Assembly (NCBI GenBank): GCA_003427395.1
Contig: BFEA01000489.1
Location: forward strand, 204,308 to 235,425
Reading direction: 5' to 3'
DNA length: 31,118 nucleotides
From: Chara braunii
Lineage: Eukaryota > Streptophyta > Charophyceae > Charales > Characeae
The position numbers and the translations under genes are program-made. The notes beneath the pieces were generated by a model that worked only from the letters and a program-made list of their open reading frames with translations, was not told the DNA's origin and made no database searches. This document shows positions 1 through 9,103 of the stretch, in pieces. Numbering within the stretch: the first letter of the stretch is position 1; each line of letters opens with the position of its first letter.

Positions 1-16
1 CACCTGCAAGAAGACC

Positions 17-24
<8 letters not shown>

Positions 25-100
<76 letters not shown>
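25..100 (+). repeat. (GA)n microsatellite in element 1 leader, copy A
   Basis: Seventy-six bases of uninterrupted GA dinucleotides follow the phrase cacctgcaagaagaccacg. The length matches the copy at 6020-6095 exactly. The long Leu/Ser and Arg/Glu reading frames across it are low-complexity artefacts. Confidence 0.97.
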
Positions 101-104
<4 letters not shown>

Positions 105-388
105 TTGAGCGATACAAGATTGGCTTACCACGTACCTGCATTAGAGACATCGCTACGGCGAGAGAGAGAGAGAGAGAGGGAGAGAGAGAGATGAGCGATA
201 CATGTTTGGTTCTCACGGTCCTGTGAAGTGTGCCGTGCAGTCCCACGAGGAAGAAGGAGGCGGCCATAGCCTTGGAGCTCGACCACAGAGTATCGGAGGA
301 AGGTGAAAGAGAAGATAGGGGAGGAGACCGAGGAGAGTGAAGGAGTCCCATGAGGGAGGAGACTGAGGAGGAGAAGGGAGAGACGGAC

Positions 389-412
389 AAAAAAAAAAAA
401 AAAAAAAAAAAA
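389..412 (+). repeat. Poly(A) tract in leader, copy A
   Basis: A run of 24 A residues inside a purine-rich leader segment, of identical length at 6384-6407. It is not at a 3' end, so it is an internal homopolymer and not a poly(A) tail. Confidence 0.95.
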
Positions 413-503
413 GAGTAGACAGACGGGGTGAAGAAGGAGGCGAGGTAGAGAGAAGGAAGGAGAAGGGTGGCGACGAAGGAGGAGCCGGCCACCATAGCCG
501 GAG

Positions 504-611
504 TTGACCGGGAGTTGACCGGACGTTGATCGGAGTTGAGCGGGGGCTGAGCGGGGGTTGACTGCAGCGTTGACCAGGCATTGACCAAGACCGTTGACCA
601 TGACTTTGACC
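504..611 (+). promoter_or_regulatory. Cluster of seven W-box-like TTGAC[C/T] motifs, copy A
   Basis: Seven TTGACC or TTGACT hexamers occur in about 108 bases, with degenerate TTGATC and TTGAGC copies between them. W-boxes are bound by WRKY factors in the green lineage. The spacing suggests a decayed short tandem repeat, so the regulatory meaning is inference. Copy B lies at 6499-6606. Confidence 0.4.
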
Positions 612-1212
612 AAGCTGGAGCCGGTATAATCTCGCCAAGCCTTCAGCCTATCCCCTTGCCCTATGGATGTGCACACACCCCGTGGTACTTGCTGAATCAA
701 GTCAGTCTATCTCTTCTTTCTGCATCGAGTCTCTTCTGTCCAGGTGATAGGAAATCTGTGGATGAAGGATAGGGCCTTGTTGACCAAACCCACACAGGCT
801 GAGTAGGGCTAAACGCTATGTCTGACGACTCGACTGTCCCGAAGGACACGAACCCTCCCAAGGACCGGTACTGACCGGCGGGCTGCTCGGTGTGGCACGG
901 TAGGCCCAAACTCCGAGTTGTGGGCTGCACAACAGGCTGTCTAATTTTTGAGAGGACCTGCTGATCGCGCCGTCTTGTTTGCGACGTTAAATAATTCCTG
1001 AGGAGTTACAAGGGATCTCCTTAAATGCCTCCTGATCAGCAACAGGTTTTGTAGTGACAGCCTAAGAGTAGGTCTAGGCTCGAGACCATAGTTGACAAGA
1101 TCCTGTCCGGATTCTGTAAGTTCTTAGATCGAGTTAGTAGGTTTGTCAGTCAGGGGGAGTCGAGTCTAAGTGGTGAGGAGTGGAACCGTTGTCTGGTTGT
1201 GTACCTATCACC

Positions 1213-3035
1213 ATGGTTGACACCCGTAGTGGGAAGAGTACTACCCCCCAATCCGAGGCCGAGCAGGCCCAGATCGCTGCCATCTGGAGAGAGAGAAAGG
1301 AGAAGAAGGAACTCCTTAAGCAGGCGAAACTAAAGGCAATTGCAGAGGAGCAGGTGGTGAAGGTGAAGAGGTTGGAGAAAGAAATGATGAGATTGTAGAA
1401 GGAGAAGATGTTGATGATGCAGGAGGAGGAAGAGAAGAGAAAGGCTGCTGAGGAGGAAGCAACAGAAGAGGAGGAGGTAGAAGAAGAAGAACCCCTTGAG
1501 AGAAGACGTAGGGAAGAGAGAGGAGAAACAAGTGGCATGAAGGGAGAGGACGCCTGGATGGAGAAAAAGATCAGCGAGTGGGTAGCTAATTTATCGTTGG
1601 GGGAGGATGAGGAGGCGCAGTTGTATGTGCCGCAGGAGGAGAGAGAGGCGTTTGCCAGGGCATTAGAAATGATAGAGGACCCCCTGAAACGTCTGACAAC
1701 GGAGGATGAGAAGAAGTTGGAATAGAAGTTGCGAATGATGAGGGAGAAGAAGAAAAGGAGGGAGGAAACAAACCGGGTGGCTAGAGAAGTTGAGAGGGTT
1801 CGAGCCTGCAGATAGGAGGTGCAGGCACAAGCAGAGGTCCCCGCAAAATTAGATAAGATTCTGGGGTACCTCGAAGTCCTGAGTGAGGCCTGGCTGGAGG
1901 AGCATCAGGCCAACAAGGGTCAAGATGTGACCCTTCATGCCATCCGATCCAGTTTTAGAGAGTTATGTGGTGACCCACGTCGGGACCGAGGTTAAAAGAC
2001 TGGAGGAAGGCGTAGATAAGTTATGCACAGGCGTCATTGAAAGCGCCAAAGTGATGGCCACAACAGAGGCTGCTTCGCGTCAGCGCAAAGAGCCCGTAAA
2101 GCTAATATTTCCTGATGCCTATAGCGGGAAGAAGGACGGAAATTTTGACAACTGGGAAGCCAGTGTCAATACTTATGTGTATTTGCAGCATATCGCCCCC
2201 GAGGAGCAGGTCCTCGTCGCCTTCCATGCATTAAAGACGAAGTGGGATCTTGCATGGCACGATAGAATAACCGGACCAACTGGGTCTCAGTGACCCCGTG
2301 GTCCGGGACGGCTACTAAGTCGTCCATGACAGCTTTGAGTGCTCGCGCACTCCTCCACTGTCGCGAGTGGATGGTTTGGAGTTTATTAGAGGCCCTGACG
2401 CCTCTCGTGACGTCAGCGACCCAACGACCCAACATCACGTATGACGCATTGAGTAGGGAAGTGGTCTTGTTTGAGGCCAAGTCCATGCCAGTTTCCACTT
2501 TCTGGCACAAGGACTTGGACAGGGGTAAAAAGTGGAAAGGCCGTACCATCTCTGGCCAAGTTAGAACCAAGGATCATTTGATCCTTACCTTAGACGAAGG
2601 TGGTACAGACGAGGTCCCCTACACTTATATCGAATGGGGACTCGAGGAGGAGGACAGTAGGATAGGTCAGGGGATGTCCTATGCAGCTAACGCGGCTGGA
2701 GGGAGGCCGCAAGGTAGAGGAGAAGGCTAGGGCCAAAGGGGCCAGGCCACGGGAGGCCGAGGATCGGGCGCACAGGGGGTTGGCGGTCAAGGGAACCGTC
2801 AAGTGAGAGGTAGGGGTCAAGGTCCCCCGCCAAATCGTCAAGGTCCCAGTCGGTCCCCGCAGCGACGAGGTGGTAGGTCACCTCAAAGGTCAGGAGGTTG
2901 GCACCCGGGTTGGCCACAAGGTCGACCATGGGAAGATCTGGGCCTGGACCAGAAAGTGTGGCAACAGCGCATGGAGCAGGGGCAGTGCATTTACTGTGGT
3001 GACCCTGCCCATATCATTAAATACTGTCCTAAGTA
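1213..3035 (+). pseudogene. gag: gag of element 1, copy A, truncated and broken
   Basis: Gag would form the particle that packages element RNA. The ATG at 1213 sits in a strong context (CACCATGG) and begins M-V-D-T-R-S-G-K. An E/K-rich, probably coiled-coil region follows, then a capsid-like part from about 1937 and a basic Gly/Arg/Gln-rich tail. A CCHC zinc knuckle (C-x2-C-x4-H-x4-C) lies at 2986-3027. TAG codons interrupt the frame at 1396, 1723, 1813 and 2728. A frameshift lies near 1930-1965, and a segment at about 2241-2425 is inverted. The gene is cut by the adapter junction at 3037. All lesions are shared with the copy at 7208-9103, so this is not an independently decayed insertion. 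Confidence 0.85.
2241..2425 (-). other. Inverted segment inside gag, copy A
   Basis: The sense strand has stops in the surrounding frames here, while the antisense strand reads as capsid-like protein containing L-Q-T-I-H-S-R-Q-W and L-V-R-L-F-Y-R-A-M. It is the same rearrangement as at 8236-8420. Breakpoints are approximate (within about 15 bases). Confidence 0.65.
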
Positions 3036-3036
3036 C

Positions 3037-3074
3037 CTGTCTCTTATACACATCTAGATGTGTATAAGAGACAG
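3037..3074. other. Nextera-type mate-pair junction adapter (Tn5 mosaic end palindrome), artefact
   Basis: CTGTCTCTTATACACATCT at 3037-3055 is the 19-bp Tn5 mosaic end. It is followed with no spacer by its exact reverse complement at 3056-3074. This 38-bp palindrome is the circularisation junction of transposase-based mate-pair libraries and is not genomic DNA. Reading frames that cross it end in tell-tale peptides such as SLIHI and DVYKRQ. The flanking sequences come from the two ends of one circularised fragment, so adjacency here should not be trusted. Confidence 0.97.
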
Positions 3075-3431
3075 CTTCCTCGACTGCACTACGACTCACC
3101 TACGACTCACTGCAGTCCTACTGAGGTCCTACCAGTTGACTTCGACAGATGTCACAGTCCTACGGCACANGTAGACTTAGCTACACCACTTGCCCACTGG
3201 TCGACCTTCTAGAAGGCCTCTGGACCCTACTTCGATTTTTGCCCTACAGGTCTGTGGTTCAAATCCCTTACTTCTCTGGTACTTNCGATGACCTACCTGC
3301 NAGTGGCTATCCTACAGGTCACAGGTTCAAGCCCTACAACTACACAGGTATTGTACACAGGTAAGTTGGGGAACTAGGGATCGAGCCCTGGGACCTACAT
3401 CAGCTACTTCGAACTGGGGAATACCGTTTCA
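3075..3431 (-). mobile_element. Diverged partial LTR of the element 1 family, minus strand
   Basis: The reverse complement begins TGAAACGGTATTCCCCAGTT at 3431 and follows the start of the LTRs at 4915 and 13781. Shared landmarks are the cagggctcgatccctagt phrase, acctgtgtac and the agaaggtc segment. Similarity fades over about 350 bases. Single Ns occur at 3170, 3285 and 3301. The other end is cut by the adapter at 3037-3074. The base side of 3432 shows no polypurine tract in the minus orientation, so this is a solo or 5' LTR remnant rather than a clear 3' LTR. Confidence 0.7.
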
Positions 3432-4310
3432 CATCAGGATATGAGAGTCCAATTTATCTGAAAAACACTTCTCATGTGACTGATTGAAATTCCATCCAGT
3501 AAAGCATCAGGATGTTCCCATACACGCGCGAGATGACAAAGAAGACTTGGAGAGGACAAACCACACTAAACCGGATTGAAGATGCACAGCGGAACCACAA
3601 AATGCAAATAGAATTGAATTGAAACCCAATTTACAGTCCCTCTTCACTCTCCCGTTCAATCAGGTGCACAAAGTTTGCAAGAATCTCAACTGAGTGGAAA
3701 CAACCCCAAACAAACTCAAACACAGGCTTCTTCAAGCCTCTCGGACGGTTCCTCCTTCCTCCATCCATCACCTACCTCAATTGTGGCTATGGCGCACACA
3801 AGAAAGACCATCGCCTAGCTCCCAGGGCCTGCAGACCACCAGCGCCACCTGCCAGCAACCTTTCCTGCTCCCGTGTCTCTTACCGAAATCACACAGACAG
3901 CGCCAGTCCAGAAACCCTCCAGGATGGACAGCACCAGCCCCAGGAAGAAGAACTAACCTCCAGCTTGAAGAAGAATAAGAAACAGCTGCCAATAAGAAAA
4001 GATAAGGCAGCGCCTAACCCCAACAGCACAGATATGGTGTCACCAGGACCAGTGCCTGAAGCATAGGCATCAGCGTTGCAGAAAGACCTCGAGCAGTTGC
4101 CTCCAGGTATGGCACTGCTCCGGCAGCCTGGTGGCGTCAACAACAATCTTCAAGCAGCGTATCACGCACTGCAGACTAACAGGTGAACGGCTTCTACCTC
4201 TACAAACTGACTCTATTTATAGTACTGGACAGAACTACTGGACTGGGCCTCTAGGACGTAGGACACAGCTAAAATTATGAGCCTGACTCTCCCGGTAACG
4301 GTGGTGCCAC

Positions 4311-4412
4311 CCCGTGCAGTAACGAAAATCCACTAGTCCCTTGCAGTAGCGAAGAGTCACCAGTCCCTTGCAGTGGCAGAGAGTCGCCAGTCCCTTGCAG
4401 TAGCGAAATGCC
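4311..4412 (+). repeat. 27-bp tandem repeat, about 3.5 units
   Basis: Units start at 4334, 4361 and 4388, each close to agtcccttgcagtagcgaag with a short tail, and a degenerate partial unit precedes them from 4311. Units differ by a few substitutions. Confidence 0.85.
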
Positions 4413-4910
4413 AAATTAGACCTGGACAGGCTGGACGGAATTTAGGACCAGTACTACCTTCTTTTTAAGGAATTTTCAGAATTGTCCCTGTCGGACTGGG
4501 CCTTTTTTCAGTTACCGGTTGGGGGCCAGAAGCTAGAGAAACTACAAAAATGATGCGGTTAATGTTGCTGTCCACTGCCCCGTGTCATCCGTTGGCGGAG
4601 CGGACCAGACTGTTGCCCCCCAGAATAGAAGCGTCCTGGGTGTTAAAAAAAAAAAAAAAGTTACAGTCCACTGAAGAACTGCAACTTCGTTGCACTCTCG
4701 TATGCAAGCGAGTTAGCGTACAAATGCCTGGACAGCCATGGCTGCCTACAATCAACAACCCAGGATGGACTCTCGTACTCCGACCCTCAGGTCTCTCTCT
4801 CCCTTTGCTGTCTATGGTAAACTAATAGCTATTGCACCCAGTGCACGTTGACGGCTGGCTGCTTAGTGTCTCTCTCTCCCACTGTCCGCTTTACTGGTCA
4901 CTTGGTCACT

Positions 4911-4914
4911 CCTG
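4911..4914 (+). repeat. Target-site duplication of element 1, left copy (CCTG)
   Basis: CCTG directly precedes the LTR start TGAAAC at 4915 and recurs immediately after the LTR end at 14676-14679. Gypsy integrases commonly make 4-6 bp duplications. Four bases could match by chance, but both LTR edges were fixed independently by comparing the two LTRs. Confidence 0.7.
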
Positions 4915-5787
4915 TGAAACGGTATTCACCAGTTCGCAGTAGCCGATGCAGATCCCAGGGCTCGATCCCTAGTCCCCACCTTACCTGTGTACAGTATCTG
5001 TGTCGACCCCTAGAGTTGAACCCATGACCTGTGTATTTGTAACAGTGGTAGACTGTCGTAGGGTCCAGAGGTAGCAGGGGTTTGATCTGTAGACCTGTCG
5101 AGTAGGAGTCTTAATCAGGTCTAGAAGTCGTAGCTGCTACAGTATCGAAAGGCCAAGTCCTACGGCCTTCCGGAAGGTCTGAGTAGTGGCCTTTCGAAGT
5201 TGCCCATGTTTAGGCTGAGGCAAGTGGGCAAGTGGTGGCGTCTACGCGTGCTAGGTCAGCAGTCCCAGTCCCAGTCAGTCCTAGTCCAGTCAAGCAAGTA
5301 CCGCATGGGACTGTGTGCACTACGGGCACGGGAAAGGGCCAGACCAACGAGCTGCAGAAGTATAAATCAAGAGGGAGCGCCCAGCCTTTCATTCATTCCT
5401 GTGTGAGCCATGCGGAAGCGCTGCCACAGTGACTTGTGCGAGGTGGTCTGCAGTGAGCCCGAAGACGAAGTGGGCAAGAGAGAGGGAGCTTAGCCATAGC
5501 GATAGGGTAGCAGCGGCCATAGCCGCCATAGCTGTAGTTAGAGTTCAGTGTGTGAGTGTGTGTGTGTGTGAACAAAAATATTGCGTGTGGGATATCCAGG
5601 ATGATCCTGTGTATGCGAACAGAGAGTTGTGTGGGCGCTGTGTCGCCATAGCCAATTGAAGTGAACTCGTATCTGAGCTGCGTTCTTGTTGCCATATCTC
5701 TGAGTTCTGAGTGGGCGCTTGTCGCCAGTTTGCTGTGCTACTTGTTTGCATGCATGTAACGTGTGAATGAAAGTGAGGCTGATTGCA
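4915..5787 (+). repeat. 5' LTR of element 1
   Basis: It starts TGAAAC and ends TTGCA, matching 13781-14675. It is 873 bases against 895 in the 3' LTR. The 3' copy has an extra block of about 31 bases near 14003-14033 bounded by a gtcgtagctgct direct repeat, and the (GT)n tract differs. TATAAATC at 5361 implies U3 of roughly 475 bases; transcription should start near 5390. Confidence 0.93.
5361..5368 (+). promoter_or_regulatory. TATA box in 5' LTR
   Basis: TATAAATC sits in a conserved context (gctgcagaagtataaatcaa) in both LTRs, the other copy being at 14255-14262. It is the only strong TATA match in this LTR. Transcript start about 25-35 bases downstream is inference. Confidence 0.65.
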
Positions 5788-5788
5788 T

Positions 5789-5800
5789 TGGTATCAGAGC
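5789..5800 (+). promoter_or_regulatory. Primer-binding site, initiator tRNA-Met
   Basis: TGGTATCAGAGC lies one base after the LTR end. It is complementary to the 3' end of initiator tRNA-Met, the standard primer of many green-lineage LTR elements. It primes minus-strand cDNA synthesis and fixes the 5' LTR edge. Confidence 0.95.
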
Positions 5801-5919
5801 TGGTACCCGCTACTCCACGTGCCGTCGTGTACCGCAGGGAGAGAAACGCGCCATCGGCGGAGAAGTCTGCCATAGCGGACCCGTTTGACGAAGCCGCCGT
5901 GCGCACCTGCAAGAAGACC

Positions 5920-5927
<8 letters not shown>

Positions 5928-5994
<67 letters not shown>
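5928..5994 (+). repeat. (GA)n microsatellite ending at a scaffold N
   Basis: Uninterrupted GA repeats run up to the single N at 5995; the next base restarts the same lead-in phrase and a second GA array. This indicates an assembly break inside the microsatellite. Confidence 0.95.
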
Positions 5995-6011
5995 NCACCT
6001 GCAAGAAGACC

Positions 6012-6019
<8 letters not shown>

Positions 6020-6095
<76 letters not shown>
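6020..6095 (+). repeat. (GA)n microsatellite in leader, copy B
   Basis: Seventy-six bases of GA repeats, the same length as the array at 25-100. Confidence 0.95.
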
Positions 6096-6099
<4 letters not shown>

Positions 6100-6383
6100 T
6101 TGAGCGATACAAGATTGGCTTACCACGTACCTGCATTAGAGACATCGCTACGGCGAGAGAGAGAGAGAGAGAGGGAGAGAGAGAGATGAGCGATACATGT
6201 TTGGTTCTCACGGTCCTGTGAAGTGTGCCGTGCAGTCCCACGAGGAAGAAGGAGGCGGCCATAGCCTTGGAGCTCGACCACAGAGTATCGGAGGAAGGTG
6301 AAAGAGAAGATAGGGGAGGAGACCGAGGAGAGTGAAGGAGTCCCATGAGGGAGGAGACTGAGGAGGAGAAGGGAGAGACGGAC

Positions 6384-6407
6384 AAAAAAAAAAAAAAAAA
6401 AAAAAAA
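6384..6407 (+). repeat. Poly(A) tract in leader, copy B
   Basis: Twenty-four A residues, identical in length to 389-412. Confidence 0.95.
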
Positions 6408-6498
6408 GAGTAGACAGACGGGGTGAAGAAGGAGGCGAGGTAGAGAGAAGGAAGGAGAAGGGTGGCGACGAAGGAGGAGCCGGCCACCATAGCCGGAG

Positions 6499-6606
6499 TT
6501 GACCGGGAGTTGACCGGACGTTGATCGGAGTTGAGCGGGGGCTGAGCGGGGGTTGACTGCAGCGTTGACCAGGCATTGACCAAGACCGTTGACCATGACT
6601 TTGACC
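6499..6606 (+). promoter_or_regulatory. Cluster of seven W-box-like TTGAC[C/T] motifs, copy B
   Basis: Same cluster as at 504-611, about 1.1 kb downstream of the expected transcript start. It may be a decayed tandem repeat rather than a functional enhancer. Confidence 0.4.
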
Positions 6607-7207
6607 AAGCTGGAGCCGGTATAATCTCGCCAAGCCTTCAGCCTATCCCCTTGCCCTATGGATGTGCACACACCCCGTGGTACTTGCTGAATCAAGTCAG
6701 TCTATCTCTTCTTTCTGCATCGAGTCTCTTCTGTCCAGGTGATAGGAAATCTGTGGATGAAGGATAGGGCCTTGTTGACCAAACCCACACAGGCTGAGTA
6801 GGGCTAAACGCTATGTCTGACGACTCGACTGTCCCGAAGGACACGAACCCTCCCAAGGACCGGTACTGACCGGCGGGCTGCTCGGTGTGGCACGGTAGGC
6901 CCAAACTCCGAGTTGTGGGCTGCACAACAGGCTGTCTAATTTTTGAGAGGACCTGCTGATCGCGCCGTCTTGTTTGCGACGTTAAATAATTCCTGAGGAG
7001 TTACAAGGGATCTCCTTAAATGCCTCCTGATCAGCAACAGGTTTTGTAGTGACAGCCTAAGAGTAGGTCTAGGCTCGAGACCATAGTTGACAAGATCCTG
7101 TCCGGATTCTGTAAGTTCTTAGATCGAGTTAGTAGGTTTGTCAGTCAGGGGGAGTCGAGTCTAAGTGGTGAGGAGTGGAACCGTTGTCTGGTTGTGTACC
7201 TATCACC

Positions 7208-9103
7208 ATGGTTGACACCCGTAGTGGGAAGAGTACTACCCCCCAATCCGAGGCCGAGCAGGCCCAGATCGCTGCCATCTGGAGAGAGAGAAAGGAGAAG
7301 AAGGAACTCCTTAAGCAGGCGAAACTAAAGGCAATTGCAGAGGAGCAGGTGGTGAAGGTGAAGAGGTTGGAGAAAGAAATGATGAGATTGTAGAAGGAGA
7401 AGATGTTGATGATGCAGGAGGAGGAAGAGAAGAGAAAGGCTGCTGAGGAGGAAGCAACAGAAGAGGAGGAGGTAGAAGAAGAAGAACCCCTTGAGAGAAG
7501 ACGTAGGGAAGAGAGAGGAGAAACAAGTGGCATGAAGGGAGAGGACGCCTGGATGGAGAAAAAGATCAGCGAGTGGGTAGCTAATTTATCGTTGGGGGAG
7601 GATGAGGAGGCGCAGTTGTATGTGCCGCAGGAGGAGAGAGAGGCGTTTGCCAGGGCATTAGAAATGATAGAGGACCCCCTGAAACGTCTGACAACGGAGG
7701 ATGAGAAGAAGTTGGAATAGAAGTTGCGAATGATGAGGGAGAAGAAGAAAAGGAGGGAGGAAACAAACCGGGTGGCTAGAGAAGTTGAGAGGGTTCGAGC
7801 CTGCAGATAGGAGGTGCAGGCACAAGCAGAGGTCCCCGCAAAATTAGATAAGATTCTGGGGTACCTCGAAGTCCTGAGTGAGGCCTGGCTGGAGGAGCAT
7901 CAGGCCAACAAGGGTCAAGATGTGACCCTTCATGCCATCCGATCCAGTTTTAGAGAGTTATGTGGTGACCCACGTCGGGACCGAGGTTAAAAGACTGGAG
8001 GAAGGCGTAGATAAGTTATGCACAGGCGTCATTGAAAGCGCCAAAGTGATGGCCACAACAGAGGCTGCTTCGCGTCAGCGCAAAGAGCCCGTAAAGCTAA
8101 TATTTCCTGATGCCTATAGCGGGAAGAAGGACGGAAATTTTGACAACTGGGAAGCCAGTGTCAATACTTATGTGTATTTGCAGCATATCGCCCCCGAGGA
8201 GCAGGTCCTCGTCGCCTTCCATGCATTAAAGACGAAGTGGGATCTTGCATGGCACGATAGAATAACCGGACCAACTGGGTCTCAGTGACCCCGTGGTCCG
8301 GGACGGCTACTAAGTCGTCCATGACAGCTTTGAGTGCTCGCGCACTCCTCCACTGTCGCGAGTGGATGGTTTGGAGTTTATTAGAGGCCCTGACGCCTCT
8401 CGTGACGTCAGCGACCCAACGACCCAACATCACGTATGACGCATTGAGTAGGGAAGTGGTCTTGTTTGAGGCCAAGTCCATGCCAGTTTCCACTTTCTGG
8501 CACAAGGACTTGGACAGGGGTAAAAAGTGGAAAGGCCGTACCATCTCTGGCCAAGTTAGAACCAAGGATCATTTGATCCTTACCTTAGACGAAGGTGGTA
8601 CAGACGAGGTCCCCTACACTTATATCGAATGGGGACTCGAGGAGGAGGACAGTAGGATAGGTCAGGGGATGTCCTATGCAGCTAACGCGGCTGGAGGGAG
8701 GCCGCAAGGTAGAGGAGAAGGCTAGGGCCAAAGGGGCCAGGCCACGGGAGGCCGAGGATCGGGCGCACAGGGGGTTGGCGGTCAAGGGAACCGTCAAGTG
8801 AGAGGTAGGGGTCAAGGTCCCCCGCCAAATCGTCAAGGTCCCAGTCGGTCCCCGCAGCGACGAGGTGGTAGGTCACCTCAAAGGTCAGGAGGTTGGCACC
8901 CGGGTTGGCCACAAGGTCGACCATGGGAAGATCTGGGCCTGGACCAGAAAGTGTGGCAACAGCGCATGGAGCAGGGGCAGTGCATTTACTGTGGTGACCC
9001 TGCCCATATCATAAAATATTGTCCTAAGTATAGGCAGCCCGCTGGGCTGCCCAGGAGTCAAAAGGCAGTCGTTGGTAGGGGTTGCAACTGCCCCTACTAT
9101 TAG
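7208..9103 (+). pseudogene. gag: gag of element 1 (copy B), broken
   Basis: The ATG at 7208 in CACCATGG context starts M-V-D-T-R-S-G-K. The first ~200 codons are E/K/R-rich and likely coiled coil. Capsid-like sequence (for example F-D-N-W-E-A-S-V-N at about 8138) starts at ATG 7932 in a different frame. A Gly/Arg/Gln nucleocapsid tail and a CCHC knuckle at 8981-9022 (C-IY-C-GDPA-H-IIKY-C) follow. TAG stops lie at 7391, 7718, 7808 and 8723. A frameshift lies near 7925-7960, and about 8236-8420 is inverted. The final TAG at 9101 may be the natural Gag end. Pol opens in the +1 frame across this region (from at least 9072), so a frameshift-type Gag-Pol fusion is likely by family precedent. Confidence 0.88.
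8236..8420 (-). other. Inverted internal segment of gag
   Basis: Sense reading loses capsid similarity after F-H-A-L-K-T and regains it at N-I-T-Y-D-A-L-S-R-E-V-V. In between, the antisense strand reads as capsid-like protein (A-D-V-T-R-G-V-R-A-S then L-Q-T-I-H-S-R-Q-W and L-V-R-L-F-Y-R-A-M). Flanking sense frames differ (0 before, 2 after). TGGG occurs at the left edge and CCCA repeats at the right edge, a possible microhomology. Exact breakpoints cannot be set without an intact relative. Confidence 0.68.

Larger units (their letters stand above)
1..3035 (+). mobile_element. Partial copy A of element 1 (Ty3/gypsy leader and gag), duplicate of 5996-9030
   Basis: This stretch repeats 5996-9030 at a constant offset of 5995, including the length of the (GA)n tract, the 24-base poly(A) and every in-frame stop in gag. 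The first differences I see are at 3018, 3024 and 3036, just before the adapter at 3037. It carries only the downstream part of the 5' leader and most of gag; LTR, PBS and pol are absent. It begins at exactly the base that follows the single N at 5995, so it is probably the same repeat contig placed twice rather than a second insertion. A very recent segmental duplication is the alternative. Confidence 0.9.
3432..4914. other. Non-coding stretch with no recognisable gene
   Basis: Reading frames here are short (up to about 95 codons) and resemble no family I know. I see a 15-base A run near 4647, a CT-rich stretch around 4870 and the 27-bp repeat annotated separately. The last four bases (CCTG, 4911-4914) are the left target-site copy of element 1. 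Confidence 0.6.
5801..7207 (+). other. 5' leader of element 1 (non-coding)
   Basis: About 1.4 kb lies between PBS and gag without a supported gene. It holds two (GA)n arrays (5928-5994 and 6020-6095) that begin with the same 25-base phrase and are separated by the N at 5995. It also holds a short GA tract near 6155-6186, 24 A residues at 6384-6407 and a TTGAC cluster at 6499-6606. The doubled GA array is probably one genomic array whose two contig ends overlap unmerged. Confidence 0.8.

Noticed and set aside
3037-3074. A Tn5 or bacterial transposon insertion
   Set aside because: Only two mosaic ends with no spacer, no transposase and no 9-bp target duplication; it is a library adapter.
3237-3420. 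tRNA-derived SINE suggested by B-box-like ggttcaaatccc motifs
   Set aside because: No matching A box or cloverleaf; the motifs lie within sequence homologous to the element 1 LTR.
3694-3978. 94-codon Pro/Ser/Gln-rich plus-strand frame
   Set aside because: No recognisable domain, overlapping frames on the other strand, and no regulatory context.
5794-6695. Leu/Ser-rich minus-strand and Arg/Glu-rich plus-strand frames in the element 1 leader
   Set aside because: Produced by (GA)n arrays and poly(A); they cross an N and show no domain.
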